Below are positions 35,100 through 55,061 of a DNA stretch of 64,000 bases, in pieces. Where the stretch lies: contig VXCM01001306.1 of the NCBI GenBank assembly GCA_014773175.1, positions 1-64,000 of the forward strand, written 5' to 3'. The notes below the pieces were generated by a model. It was not told where the DNA came from and made no database searches. It saw only the letters and a list, made by a program, of their open reading frames with translations. The position numbers and the translations under genes are program-made. The stretch's first letter is position 1, and each line of letters starts with the position of its first letter. The stretch comes from Lucifuga dentata (Eukaryota > Chordata > Actinopteri > Ophidiiformes > Bythitidae).

Positions 35100-35690
35100 G
35101 GTAGAGACAGTGTCATAACATTATATTGATTTGTGTCCCTGACAAATGGTGAAGCAGCAGATATGAAGCTCATGGCAGTTGTTCCCACTATATGCTGCAA
35201 TTGTGCAAACATCAGATTTAAAATATGTCTCTTTTATTATATCAGAGTGCTTTTCCTGTGATTACATATAATATACAATATAATGTGCATTGTAATGTAT
35301 ATTAGTCTTCCACAGTTTATCCCAGCAAATCAGTTTATAAACCAATCCTGATGCAACCAGGGTGCCATAAGCGTAATAAATCATCATTTCTTTCATACCA
35401 ACTCATATTTGTATGCCAATACTTGTTTGATGGTATGATTGTATTGTTTATATTATTGTTTTGTCGATAGGGACCATTATTCTCTGTGGTAAATCCATCA
35501 AAGTAAGGTCATCCAATCCACTAACTGGGGCAGACCGCATCACCAGTTTGGTTAAAAGGTCAGAACAACAGAGTCTTAAAGGTTAACGTCCTGCAGGAAT
35601 AGAATAATAGTGCAAGCTTTTTCTTCTCGTCTTCTCTTTAATTGTGCTTTACTATTTCATTTCATGCCACCTCTGAACATGGGACAATAT

Positions 35691-35732
<42 letters not shown>

Positions 35733-35898
35733 GGGCAGAGACCAGAGCTTTCCATGGTCCTGAAGCAAACAACACTGTCTCTTCTTTATTCAAATTTGTG
35801 ACCGTAGCTCAAGGGACAGAATACAACAGTCACTAATAACCCCCATAACCCCTCCCATCTCTGTCTGTCAGACTGTCGCTCCCTCTCTTTCACACATG

Positions 35899-35929
<31 letters not shown>

Positions 35930-35943
35930 GTTCTTGTCAGAGG

Positions 35944-36069
35944 AGGAGCGACATCAACGTCAGGTTACTTTCTGCTTCTCTCTCTGCTCCAGTGTTTTTA
36001 CAGAGGTGAGAGTAATATGGGCGAAACTGAAACAGCTCATCCTCATCCATATCATTCCCAGCAGCTAAG
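35944..36069 (+). other. candidate non-coding first exon of chrm2
   Basis: A moderately GC-rich patch follows a CA repeat and ends in a strong donor consensus, CAGCTAAG|GTAAGATAA at 36,069/36,070. A second donor-like AGAG|GTGAGAG lies at ~36,005. Muscarinic receptor genes usually have 5' untranslated exons far upstream of the coding start, and this lies ~4.4 kb upstream of the chrm2 ATG on the same strand. There is no coding evidence, so it is only a candidate. Confidence 0.25.
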
Positions 36070-38209
36070 GTAAGATAACATTCCTCTATCTTCCAAAAAC
36101 TGACTATGGTATTTAAGTAAACATATCATAACTTTTACAATAGCTATTTTCAAGTCATTCACCTCATTGATTTTTATTATTAGATAATTTATTACATTTT
36201 CACCAAGGTTAAAATGTATTATTTATCTTCACGTCGTACAATCTAGTATTTTTTGGCATGAATGCTAAGATGAAAAATATGTTTCATGTATTGAATGAAT
36301 AAACACAAATTCCCCCGAGGAATGACTTATAATCACATGAAGCTTCTATACTGTTCAGTTTGATATGGGCAACATCATTCAAATATTCTTTAAAAAAAAT
36401 TCCAAAAAAACAAAAAACAAGAAGACTCCAAACTCATTATTGTTTGACAGAAATATTACAGAAATACCATGGTGATATTGATGTATTGTTTAGTACACAG
36501 TATATTGATTGAAATTCTATCACCCAGTATCCTGAGGAAGTTTCCACTTCATGTAAAGTATTACGATGGGTTCTAATGTTCGTCCGGTCTGTTATTAGCC
36601 TGTTTATCTTCATGCCGTTTCTATCCTCAAAGGCCATCAACATCAGATCCTAACAACAGATTCCCTGGTCTCTCTGCTCCCCAGGAATCCCCTGATTACA
36701 CAATGTTTGTATATTTATTGGCAAATTAGATTTTAAACAGGCCACCCCTCCCTGAAAACTGTAAGCCTACAGGATCAAATCGAGTTATGTTTCCTAATTT
36801 TTGCTCATTAACTTTCCTACTCATTCCACCATGTCCTCTGAGATGGATTTTCTCTCTTGTGTGGTGCTGCGGTGCTTTAAAAGCCTCTATACTTTAAAAG
36901 CAGCTATGCTTTATCTTAATTTTTATTCATGTCACATATCTTTCCTCTGCTTATTATCTCCCAGAATTTATCTATTCTGTGCTTTATTTTTCTCATAGTT
37001 TTCTTCTACCCTAGTCGCTCTGTTCCTTTTACTCTTTTCTCCCCTCTGCACTTTTCTCATTTTAGCTTCACTGCAGTGCTGCATTGGGCATTCTAGTGGC
37101 CTTTTTCTTCACTCATTACACCACTGTGCTAGGCCAAAGCTCAGGCCGATGTGAAATTTCCCACTCTAAAGATTCAGAACATGCCTCTCAGAAATCACAA
37201 CAAACCTGTGGCAAAAATACGAACAGTAAGTAATGTAATAAAAACAAGAACTTTTGCAGAGGAAGTACAGCCTTGAAACAAGATTTCAAAGAGATCAAAT
37301 AATTAGATTAAGTTCATGTACTGTATTTATCTATGAATTATTTGTTTAAATATTGTATTTCAACATGATTGCAGTATTGCTGCACATAGTGCACATATTG
37401 CTGCACATACCATCCAAACAAACATCCAAAATGATGTTACTATGTTGGAGCCTCAGCTAGAATGTCACATTATCAACGACATGGCTATAAAATGAACTCA
37501 TCAGGTAAAAATCTATTTTAATGACTTCATTTTTTAAATATTCATTTTGCCTGAAAGATCCAATCACAGATGTGTTTCTATTTTTCCTCTCATCTCTTGC
37601 CCTGTGCTTCTCCTTCTTATCTGCAATCAGCTTCTGAATCTATACATCTACTTTATCATTTAAATTAGCAAAGAAAGTAAAGAAAAGCCAAAAATGAGCA
37701 ACTTTTTAAATCCAACCTCACCAGCCCCATACTATATCCTAGAAGCTTATTACTGGTACAGCTGTTGCAGGGAGCATCTGCTGGATCTAATTACTATGTT
37801 TCTGTGCCTGTCAAAGACATACTGTATGCCTCTGTGACTATATCCAGTAGCCCCAAATAACAGTTAGGGAGGGTCAGTAATGCAGGTCTTATTGGTGAGA
37901 ATGGAGTAAAGAAGTGAGGAAGAGCTCAGGGACAAGCAATGATCTGCTGCTCTCTTGCCATCTTAAACTGGTAGAAGTATCTTCACCCAGGCTTCGTGCA
38001 AACTCGTTAAAGTTTTTTGGTCCTTATTCACTGTCCCAACTTTCTTGGAATTATGCAAGGGTCAAATATTAAACTTTATTGTTCTGTCATTTTTGGTCTT
38101 TTTAGATATGAATTGTTGCTCCTAGAGTAACTGAAGCAGTTGAATACTGTGAACATGTAGAAACTGTCTACCTATACACCTACAAGCTCTCACAAAAGTT
38201 AATACTATT

Positions 38210-38211
<2 letters not shown>

Positions 38212-38263
<52 letters not shown>
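38212..38263. repeat. (CA)n microsatellite
   Basis: About 26 CA units directly upstream of a TTAA MITE copy. Confidence 0.95.
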
Positions 38264-38266
<3 letters not shown>

Positions 38267-38332
38267 AACAATTATCCTAACTTTAGTCTAATCCAAATTC
38301 TAGTTTGAGTCTAAACCAGATACCTGACACAA

Positions 38333-38655
38333 CTATAATGCTGGTTTTGCATGTTTAAGCCCAATATATACTACCCACATACACATTATGTTACTGATAA
38401 CCATTTTCCAAAACATAAAACTGCAGTTTAGTCTTCATGTTATTTTGCCAAATCCTTTAATCATTCGAAATCAAATATTCAGGTGATACACCCACTTTAA
38501 AATTCAATGTTTGACTTCTAACTCCTACAAATAACTGTAGATGGTGCTGTTTTAACTCCTCTAATAAAAGCAGTTTTCTCCTGGATATATTCCCTGGCAG
38601 AGAAATAAATTTCTTATGGGCTCAAACATGCAAAATCATTGGTATGATCCTTTAA
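38333..38655. mobile_element. TTAA MITE family 1, copy 6 (left end decayed)
   Basis: The right end, CAAACATGCAAAATCATTGG then TATGATCCTTTAA, is clear. The left end is reduced to GGTTTTGCATGTTTAAGCCC without the outer TTAAAGGACC. The interior carries the GTGATACACCCACTTTAA and GGATATATTCCCTGGCAGAG words shared with copies 1, 5 and 7. Confidence 0.75.
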
Positions 38656-38738
38656 AGCCTAGGACAGCTGACCAACATGTCACAAACACAATCCAAACAT
38701 TTTCCTAAGAACAACTCCCAATAATAAACACGCACACA

Positions 38739-38774
<36 letters not shown>

Positions 38775-39417
38775 CTGCTTCTCATTTGTGACAGAATAGG
38801 CCCAGAATGGGTCTTTGATGAGTAAGTGATAGAGTTACTCCTGCTGTAATGAAGTTTCATCTGGCTGTAAGAGCAGGAAGGAAACATCTTTCAGGTACAG
38901 TATGTTGTTATCATGTGGCCTAATGGAGTCACTTACATTATGCAACAACCATCACGGAATCACCTAAATGTCTTTACATTGATTTTCTGATCAGAATACA
39001 TCAGTTAATTATATTGTTACGTTGTGTGTGTGTGTGTGTGTGTGTATTTTCCTGATGTTTCATATTATAACTGGTTGCCATCCTCCCTGAGTAGTTGTAT
39101 TAGTCTGTAAAGATACATTTCCATAATTATGCAGTTCTGTGGGCTTGCTGTCAATGTGATTCCCTAAGCAATTTTAAACACAAAAACTATTAGATATACA
39201 AAAAGGAAAAAATGTTTTGCTTTTTTTTTTTTTTTTTTTTTNTTTTTTTTTTTTTTTTTGTTTAGTGGCTGCTTTTATCTACTTTACAACAGCATGAGTG
39301 CTTGCATTTATAGCATGGGAGGCTCCAAGCTGCAGTGGGACACTCCAGTGGAAATCTATCTGTACAGAAAAACAGGGTGGAGAGAGATTTCCAGGACCAA
39401 AGAACAATTTCTCTTCA

Positions 39418-39448
<31 letters not shown>

Positions 39449-40503
39449 TGTCTCAGGAAGCAGAAAGTCCCTCCCTTTTGGTCAGATAATACTTCTGTTG
39501 CCTCAGAGGTTATGCTATCTTGACATTAAAACCATGGCTCCAGTTAAGGTTTATTTGGACATCTGCCTCAAAGAGCAAACACAAAGAACAAGCTTACATG
39601 TGAATACGTGCAGCTTCCCAAATGAAAATCCACTTTTCAAACCAGGCAGTACCTATTCCACATCAAGGAGCAGATATGAGGAAGTGACCTGCAGGATCAA
39701 GACACCAACTTTACATTTTTAATTGGTTATCACAGATAATATACTCTCGAAGAGCATTTAGTGGCTTTCAAGGCCAACTGGGAAATGTCAGTGGTGTAGA
39801 ATGGCTCGTNCTCTCGAAGAGCATTTAGTGGCTTTCAAGGCCAACTGGGAAATGTCAGTGGTGTAGAATGGCTCGTTAAATGACTCTATTCAACCTGTCA
39901 GATCAGATTTGATCAGAGTTCAGACTTCCCAAGTCACTTAAGAATCAGATGAACCGTGTAGCTTAGTGAAGAAAACATTTAACTCAAGCCAAATAATCAG
40001 CCATATGTAACACATAATAAATGCATCATTCATTTTAGCTCAGGCACAAATCCTATCTACTAATTAACAACATTTATGATGTTTTTCAGCAAATTTAAAA
40101 CCTCTTTCAACAGTTTCAATGCAATGCTACTAATATGAGTGTGTGGGACACTGTTGTGTATTTTTAAACACTGTTACTAGGGCTTTTATTTGCTCACCTG
40201 TCCATCCTTCAAAGCTGAGCCAAGCAGTATGCACAAAACACCCAAACACCTGCCTGGTGTTTAGACATTGAACGTTACAGATGATTTTACATCTGTGACT
40301 GTAAGGACAGATAAGCACACACACATGCAAGCTGTTCTGTCAAACAAGAAGACTTCACATCACTCATAAAACAAAATAGCTGCAAAGAGGCTGATTTTTT
40401 TTTTTTTTAATATAATTTGTTGCTGTTACCAGGTATTACCCAGATTTGACTCCAGCCTGAGGCACTTGTGAGAAGCCAGACCAGATATCCAAGACCAGAG
40501 ATA

Positions 40504-42818
40504 ATGGAGACTCTAAATTTATCACATGCCACCAACTTCAGCAGCAGTAATTACACCAGCCCCTTTTCTGAAAGCCCTTACACTACCGTGAAGATAGCAC
40601 TCATCATCCTGGTGGCCGGGTCTCTGAGTCTGATCACTATCATCGGCAACATCCTGGTCATGCTCTCCATAAAGGTTTGGATTTTCTTGTTGACATAATT
40701 TAGGATTGATGAGTGTAGTTCAAACATCCCATCTCTGGAAACCTTGAAAGCAACAACAGACTTATAGATGAACACAAAACAGAAGAGTAATGCGATTATA
40801 ACAGCATGTGCAGCCTGGTGCTTTAAAGTTGTAATCTAATAGCACTGAGAAAACACATATCACATTCTGCAAAAAGAGATTAGCATCTGACACTGTGTTC
40901 CATGTGTTTTCTCTAAAGGTGAACAAGAATCTGCAGACTGTCAATAACTACTTCCTGTTCAGCCTGGCCTGTGCAGACCTCATTATTGGTTTATGCTCCA
41001 TGAACCTCTACACTGTCTATATTGTGATTGGCTACTGGCCCTTGGGAGCAGTGGTGTGTGACTTGTGGTTGGCTGTTGACTATGTTGTTAGCAATGCCTC
41101 AGTGATGAACCTGCTCATCATTAGTTTTGACCGTTACTTCTGTGTCACCAAACCACTCAGCTACCCCGTGCGTCGTAGCACCAGAATGGCGGGCTTGATG
41201 ATTGCCGCAGCTTGGATTTTGTCATTCATCCTGTGGGCACCAGCCATTTTGTTCTGGCAGTTCATTGTGGGCGGGAGAACTGTGCCAATGGGCGAGTGCT
41301 ACATCCAGTTCTACTCCAACGCAGCAGTGACTTTTGGCACAGCCATAGCAGCTTTTTACCTGCCAGTGGCCATCATGATCCACCTCTACTGGCAGATCTC
41401 CAAGGCCAGCCGCAGCCGTGTGAGAAGAGACAGCAGGAAGACTTCAGGCACCAGTCTAGGTGAAGGTCCTTCTCACAGCCAGGAGGATGGATGTGAGAGC
41501 CAGAACAACTGCAGCATGACACGAGAAGGTGAGGGGGAGGCCGGAGACGAGAAGGAGAAGCAAATGTTGCAGCAACACAATGGAAGTGGGCCCTGTAAGG
41601 AAGAAAGTCACGATCAGGTGGACTCCACCAGTAGCGGGTCCCATGCAGACAACATCCACGCTCCATCATCTCAGGGCACATCTGCAGCCCCTGCCTCAAC
41701 ACAGAAAAAATCCAAGTGTAGGAAAAAGGCAACCACAACAAATCTACCCTCCCTAGAGACCTCAGCCACTGACAGACAAAGGATGCTGTTTAAGGTGAGT
41801 TTGGTTAAAGGACCATACCATTCATTTTGCATGTTTAAGCTCACTAAATATTGTCCACATATGGGGCAGGACTTACTGATACCATTTTCAAAAACATAAA
41901 ACCATAGTTAATTTTGCCAAATCCCCTAATCTTTCAAAATGAAATGCTCAGTAATACATCCACCTTATAATTCAATGTTCAGCCTGCTATCACATACATC
42001 CAAATGTAGAAGGGATGGTTGTTGTTAATTTTTTGGTAAAAGCCATCTTCTCCTACTATATTCCCTGGCGGAGACATACATTTTCTTTCATGCGGCTCCA
42101 TGGACTGTTTAAATTAGGCAACTTTTGCAAAAAAAAATTTAAAAGACACTGTGTTCACTGTGATGGATTACTTATCACAAGCATGTTTCAAGTCTCTACA
42201 AGTTGATTGCAACAGCGTACTGGAATGAACTGAAACCAATGGCAGTCTGGAAGATGGGAAAAATGATTCTAATATTTACCACTCCAGTAGTATGTTTTGA
42301 GAAATGGTTGTCAGTAATGTAATGTGTATGCATGCTTCATATATTGGGTTCAAACATGTAAAAACACTGGTATTGTCCTTTAAACACTATTTACTGTATC
42401 TATGCTTGGATACCAGGATTCCAATGACCACAAATGAATAATTAAACAGAAACTCTGACCATGAAAGTGATTAACAATGTCTTCTTTATCGCTTCTCTTT
42501 TTTCAGTTAACAAAGCAAAGTCCTGTGATGAAGTTAAAAAAGAAAGGCCCCTCTTCCAGGGAGAAGAAGGTGACTCGCACCATCATGGCCATCCTGGTTG
42601 CTTTTGTTGCCACATGGACACCTTACAATGTGATGGTCCTTATCAACACTTTCTGCTCCGTCTGCATCCCCACCTCCCTTTGGACCATCGGCTACTGGCT
42701 CTGTTATATCAACAGCACCATCAACCCTGCGTGCTACGCCCTCTGCAATGCCACTTTCAAAAACACGTTCAAGCACCTGCTTCTGTGCCAGTACAATAAA
42801 ATACGCTCAGCACGGTGA
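40504..42818 (+). CDS. chrm2: muscarinic acetylcholine receptor M2, 3 coding exons
   Basis: A 452-aa class A GPCR that couples acetylcholine to Gi/o. Coding exons are 40,504-40,674, 40,919-41,794 and 42,507-42,818 (57, 292 and 103 residues), all phase 0 with GT-AG borders. The start [20 protein letters not shown] carries three N-glycosylation sequons. TM1 is in exon 1, TM2-TM5 in exon 2, and TM6-TM7 in exon 3. Key residues are ligand Asp111 (in [13 protein letters not shown]), DRY at 128-130, the Cys104 to ECYIQF disulphide pair, TM6 WTPYNVMVL and the TM7 motif INPACY. The wording [18 protein letters not shown] and [12 protein letters not shown] favours M2 over M4. The third intracellular loop is long and rich in Ser, Gly and Glu. 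Vertebrate muscarinic coding regions are normally intronless, so the two introns are unusual. Reading through either gives an in-frame stop, so they must be spliced. Confidence 0.93.
41805..42383. mobile_element. TTAA MITE family 1, copy 7, inside chrm2 intron
   Basis: 579 bp between TTAAAGGACCATACCATTC and TGGTATTGTCCTTTAA. It begins only 10 bases after the chrm2 exon 2 donor and fills about four fifths of the 712-bp intron. Internal words match copies 1, 5 and 6 (CAGTAATACATCCACCTTAT and CTATATTCCCTGGCGGAGAC) and the right module (GATGGATTACTTATC). Confidence 0.87.
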
Positions 42819-43443
42819 GAGGAATACACAGACTTATGACCATGAATGAGTATAAGTTACACGATTCACCTTATAAAGTGAGATGAGACAAATATATTCC
42901 ATTTCTTTTGCAATGACAGAACCGATCTTCACTTTAATTTAAAACAAAAACTGTGTTTTAGATCTATCATATAACTGTACCATAAACTTGTTTTAGACAT
43001 TTCAGAGGACATGGTATAATGGCTCTGTAATATTCAAGACAATTGCTTACAGGGTTGCAGCTTATTGTATAAAGTATATTTAATCTGTGTTGTATGTGCT
43101 TCTGTGTCACTTGGGGATTTACAATGGCAGGATGTTTTCCTCTTTGTTATTTTTTATGTGAGTTTGTGTAGTATTTTAGTTAATATGCGTATCAACAATA
43201 ACATGGTGGTTAAAGTGGGTTGTATGTTGCAAACTTTAACTCTGACACAAAATATAAGACCTAACTTGGTCCTGCATCCATATGTGAAAGATACTATAAG
43301 AAGATAATGTAACATTCTATTCAAAAAAAAGACAGCATGAAAGAGATCTCTGCATAAACCATACAAACAGAAATATGTTGTATGAACAAACTTTTTTGGG
43401 GGGAAATGACAAAAATTCTGTTAAAATGAAGTAAAAAGGGAGA

Positions 43444-43445
<2 letters not shown>

Positions 43446-43495
<50 letters not shown>
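43446..43495. repeat. (GT)n microsatellite
   Basis: About 25 GT units, probably in the chrm2 3'UTR if the AATAAA at 43,628 is used. Confidence 0.95.
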
Positions 43496-43496
<1 letters not shown>

Positions 43497-43627
43497 CATT
43501 CATCTGTTACACTGTTTCTATTACCTGATGACATCTGTAGTCCATGTTACTGTAAAATGTTCCTAGATGTGAAATTTGCTCATATCTTTCCCTTTCCTCT
43601 CCAATGTATTTCAGTGGCATTTCCTTA

Positions 43628-43633
43628 AATAAA
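43628..43633 (+). terminator. chrm2: candidate chrm2 polyadenylation signal
   Basis: A canonical AATAAA about 0.8 kb downstream of the stop. Another A-rich hexamer context follows near 43,690. Only position and consensus support it. Confidence 0.35.
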
Positions 43634-44158
43634 ACAGAAAATGACAGAAAACTGAACCCACATTTATGCATTCCCATGCAGCCCCATAAAAATAAAATAT
43701 TTCCAGGCTTATGGATCAAAATTTGCATGCAGCATACTTATTGGCTCATTATATAAAGGACAAATGAATCTAAAATTCAGTATATTTTTATTGTTCCCAT
43801 ATCACTTGAAAATAATCCTGCTTGTGTCTGATGTACAACCTTTCTGTTTCTGTTACAGCAGAATACCCAAACATTCTGCATTTTCACATTTAAAACAAAG
43901 AAGACCTAAACACTTCTTCATCTGTGCCTCTGACTTTAGCATTAAGAGGACTCTTGTAGTTTTTATATACAATCAAAAGGTGATTTTAATAGAACCCCAA
44001 AGATGCAGCTATTTCTTGTAATGTGATAACAGAATGAGACTGTGGAGGAGGTCAGGTCATCATGTTTGATCACACTACCCACTTCTTCATTTTTCTCATT
44101 CTCTGAGAAAAATATATGTGACTTTTCTGCTTGAGTGGGATTTCTTTAACCGTATGTT

Positions 44159-44570
44159 TGCTAGGGTGTTGCTAAAGTGGTTGCTGTGTTATTAGCAAAG
44201 CAGCTATTCTGATACTAAACACTTTGTTAATGGTTTCTATGTGTTTGCTTGATGGTTGCTATGTATTCAGGTAGATGCTAGGGTGTTCTTATGCAGTTGG
44301 TAAGGGGTTGCTAAGTTTTATGTGTGGTTGTTTGGGTGTCAGTGGTTGGTTACTATGGTGTTCAGAGTAGTTGCTACAGTGACTGGTATACTATTCAGGA
44401 TGGTTGCTTGGTATTTGAGGTGGCTGCTATGGTGTTTGTAGGTGGTTGCTAAGGTGTTCTGTGTGATTTCTGTAGTAGTTTGGATGGTTGCTAGGTGTGT
44501 TTGGTGTTTGTTATGGTATTCAGGGTGCTAGTATGTTGTTAGGTGGTTGCTAAGGGCTTGTTGGGGTCAG
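44159..44570. repeat. degenerate GGTTGCTA minisatellite
   Basis: About a dozen imperfect units of roughly 30-45 bp built on GGTTGCTA(T/A)GGTGTT and GGTGGTTGCTA, without coding potential. This kind of repeat is common in teleost introns and intergenic DNA. Confidence 0.8.
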
Positions 44571-44791
44571 TGTCATTTACAATTTTTTGACATGGCCCAA
44601 AAAAGCAAGGTTTTTTCCCCACCCTTTTTTTTCCTAAATCGTATGACAGATCACCACCAAAAGTCATAACACAGATGTCCCAATTGAGTCACACGTGTTG
44701 ATGCAGAACTGCACTGCCTCCTATTACACTTTAAACACATGATAATATAATTAACAATGAAGGAAACTAAATTCCTCACTGGCAAATAACT

Positions 44792-45284
44792 ATGGAAGAT
44801 TATAAGGGACACAATTAAAATAAAAACATGTTTCATTCTGGTACTAATTATGCAGCTGCTTCAGAAAAAGAAATGAGAGGACTTTGTATTTAGTATTAGC
44901 ATGTCTATACTGCCCCCTGCTGGACAATAGTGAAATGAAAAGCCCCTGATCTTTTCTTTTCAGTGTACTGTGATTTGATTGTAATGTGGCATGAAAAATT
45001 CATGTCATAATGAAAAACAATTAATTCAACNTGTACTGTGATTTGATTGTAATGTGGCATGAAAAATTCATGTCATAATGAAAAACAATTAATTCAACTG
45101 TACAAACAACAACAAAAACAGTTTGCACTCTACCATATGTTTTTCACTTCATTATGACACAGTAAATGCATGCATAGAAATGAAGTACAAAGACAAACAT
45201 GTATTGTATTTCACAAATGTGTATTATATTTCACTCTATTTTTTTTTTTTTTTTTTTTAAATTGTGTCCCTTATAATCTTCCAT
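44792..45284. repeat. 25-bp perfect inverted repeat, 443-bp spacer
   Basis: The word at 44,792-44,816 (core GAAGATTATAAGGGACACAA) recurs as its exact reverse complement at 45,260-45,284. The spacer includes an artefactual duplication at N 45,031 and ends in a poly-T run beside the right arm. The outer flanks do not pair. It may be the termini of a DNA element or two opposite copies of a short repeat. Confidence 0.7.
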
Positions 45285-46213
45285 AAATAACAGCACTCAG
45301 TCATCTCAATATAACAGCCTGGCCTGAAATTCCTGTGCCGAATATAAAAGGAGAGCAAGGAAGTGCAGAGAAAGATTTGGCAAGATGGAGATGACCTGAC
45401 ACAACATCTGTGGGATAACTCACCCTCCCATTGCTCCTTTCTGCTGGACTGGGTCATACAGCTTTCTAAGAAATTTATCGCCATTTGCAGACATACGACA
45501 ACAGAAGCAAACAGAAGCCACTCACAGAGAAACACACAACATGAAGATGTTCCGTCTCAAGTGTGGGGAAAAAACCAGCTGTGGAGATATTGCACCATTT
45601 AGTGCAATGAAACAGTAAAGATTTCTATTGATCTTCATGCATCTGGTAAGGTAGAGTTATAAACACGTCCAGCTTATGATATGTTATTATTTTATGTTGT
45701 ACAGGATTATAAGATTGTGTAACATGGTTACTGTGTCACAAGAGTCCAATATGTGCAACCTGTGAACTGTGAAGCTACAATTTTACTTCCTGGACAGAGA
45801 CACATTATTCCCAGGACAAGGACAAAAAGAGGTGTTTGTCCCATTCCAGCAACATTCCACTGCTTAATACTCTCTCATTTCACTTGACACCAGTAGATTT
45901 CAGTTATGATTCGAGGTTACGGCTTGTGTATATNCTCTCTCATTTCACTTGACACCAGTAGATTTCAGTTATGATTCGAGGTTACGGCTTGTGTATATAC
46001 ACAAGGGATATTTGTGAATGTTTTATGTGTACATAAGCTTAAATTATTGTGCAGTGTCTGATGTATGTTTTTCAGATTTAAAGGCCATCGTTCAAGACAA
46101 ATCCCCCAAGGGAGAAAGAAACGTGTTGTTTATTCATTCATTCATTCATTCATTGTGCTGCAAAACATCATTTGGGATGGATTTGTAACACTGCAAAGAA
46201 AACCTAATTCAAG

Positions 46214-46216
<3 letters not shown>

Positions 46217-46258
<42 letters not shown>
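46217..46258. repeat. (CT)n microsatellite
   Basis: About 21 TC units upstream of ahcyl2. Confidence 0.95.
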
Positions 46259-46261
<3 letters not shown>

Positions 46262-47003
46262 AACCAAACAGCTAATTGTATCCTGTTCTGATGTAATGCC
46301 CATGCATTATTTATTTCTAACCTTACACCAAAACTTAACTGCTGCATACTGTACATTTCAGCTGAAGCTTCTTTCTGGATCTATCAGGAAGGCGTTAGGT
46401 AAAGAGAAGTCATCGGCCACCATGAGGCCACTGTGGGGTTTAATATAAACACGCCACCATGCCTGTTTGTTTGTAATGTAACCTTTGGTTTGTGTTGGAC
46501 TCATCTTTGTGATCACTGCGATTTGCGCCATTATGATCAAAGGCAAAACAAAAATAGAAGGCATCTCTGCAGGACTGAAGGCCAGAGGATTTAGAGTTTT
46601 CATGCCTCTTTTTTTTTTTTTTTTTNTTTTTTTTTTTTTTTTGCATTAATAGGAGACTTTGTAGTACAGCAAGACTATGTGTGCATGATATTACATCTAC
46701 TTAAATGGAACTTGGATAAAATAAAGTTACATTCACGTATTTCCAGCTTACATTTTGGTCTATGTCAAAAAGCAAAAACCAGCATCAGTGTTTATGTGTA
46801 AATATGCCATCTGGGACTAATTATCTGCTTTACATTTTGTCAAACTAACCTAAAAGCTGCTGCTGTTTAGAGTAAACACATGCCTCACGGGAAGAAATAT
46901 CAGATGTATGTGGGCAGGCTGTGTCTGAGCTATCACCCAGTCTGTTGTTTTCCCCTCCCGAGCAGTGATCTAACTCAGTTCTTCACTGGCCGCCAGAGAA
47001 GCC

Positions 47004-55009
<8,006 letters not shown>

Positions 55010-55013
55010 CACG

Positions 55014-55016
<3 letters not shown>

Positions 55017-55059
<43 letters not shown>
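55017..55059. repeat. (CA)n microsatellite after the ahcyl2 stop
   Basis: About 21 CA units starting eight bases after the TAA. Confidence 0.95.

Positions 55060-55061
<2 letters not shown>

Larger units (their letters stand above)
29621..40503. other. intergenic between gnai1 and chrm2
   Basis: No coding gene is supported. The region holds poly-A runs with Ns (29,716 and 34,282), a poly-G run with an N (33,754), a LINE-like tail, two TTAA MITEs, a Tc1-like MITE and several CA/GT tracts (34,330-34,420, 35,041-35,096, 35,692-35,724, 35,896-35,928, 38,212-38,263 and 38,731-38,772). It also holds poly-T runs at 39,222-39,259 and 39,418-39,444, and a 66-bp artefactual duplication at N 39,810. 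Because gnai1 and chrm2 are transcribed divergently, this ~11 kb contains both promoter sides. Open frames at 34,143 and 39,258 are built on simple repeats. Confidence 0.6.
42819..47003. other. chrm2 3'UTR and intergenic to ahcyl2
   Basis: Downstream of the chrm2 stop. It includes AATAAA at 43,628-43,633 as a candidate polyadenylation signal, a (GT)n tract at 43,446-43,495, a TTGCTA minisatellite and a distant 25-bp inverted repeat. Two artefactual duplications lie at Ns 45,031 and 45,934. Simple repeats are (CATT)n at ~46,133-46,155, (CT)n at 46,217-46,258 and poly-T at 46,611-46,642. No additional gene is seen. Confidence 0.55.

Noticed and set aside
39258..39722. 154-aa open frame
   Set aside because: Interrupted by a poly-T-derived Phe run, with no homologous motif and no splice partners.
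40468..40503. Upstream GTG start extending chrm2
   Set aside because: The frame is open only from a GTG; the ATG at 40,504 gives the usual muscarinic N-terminus with glycosylation sites.
40895..40918. In-frame extension before chrm2 exon 2
   Set aside because: It is intron sequence ending in the CTCTAAAG acceptor; homology begins exactly at [12 protein letters not shown].
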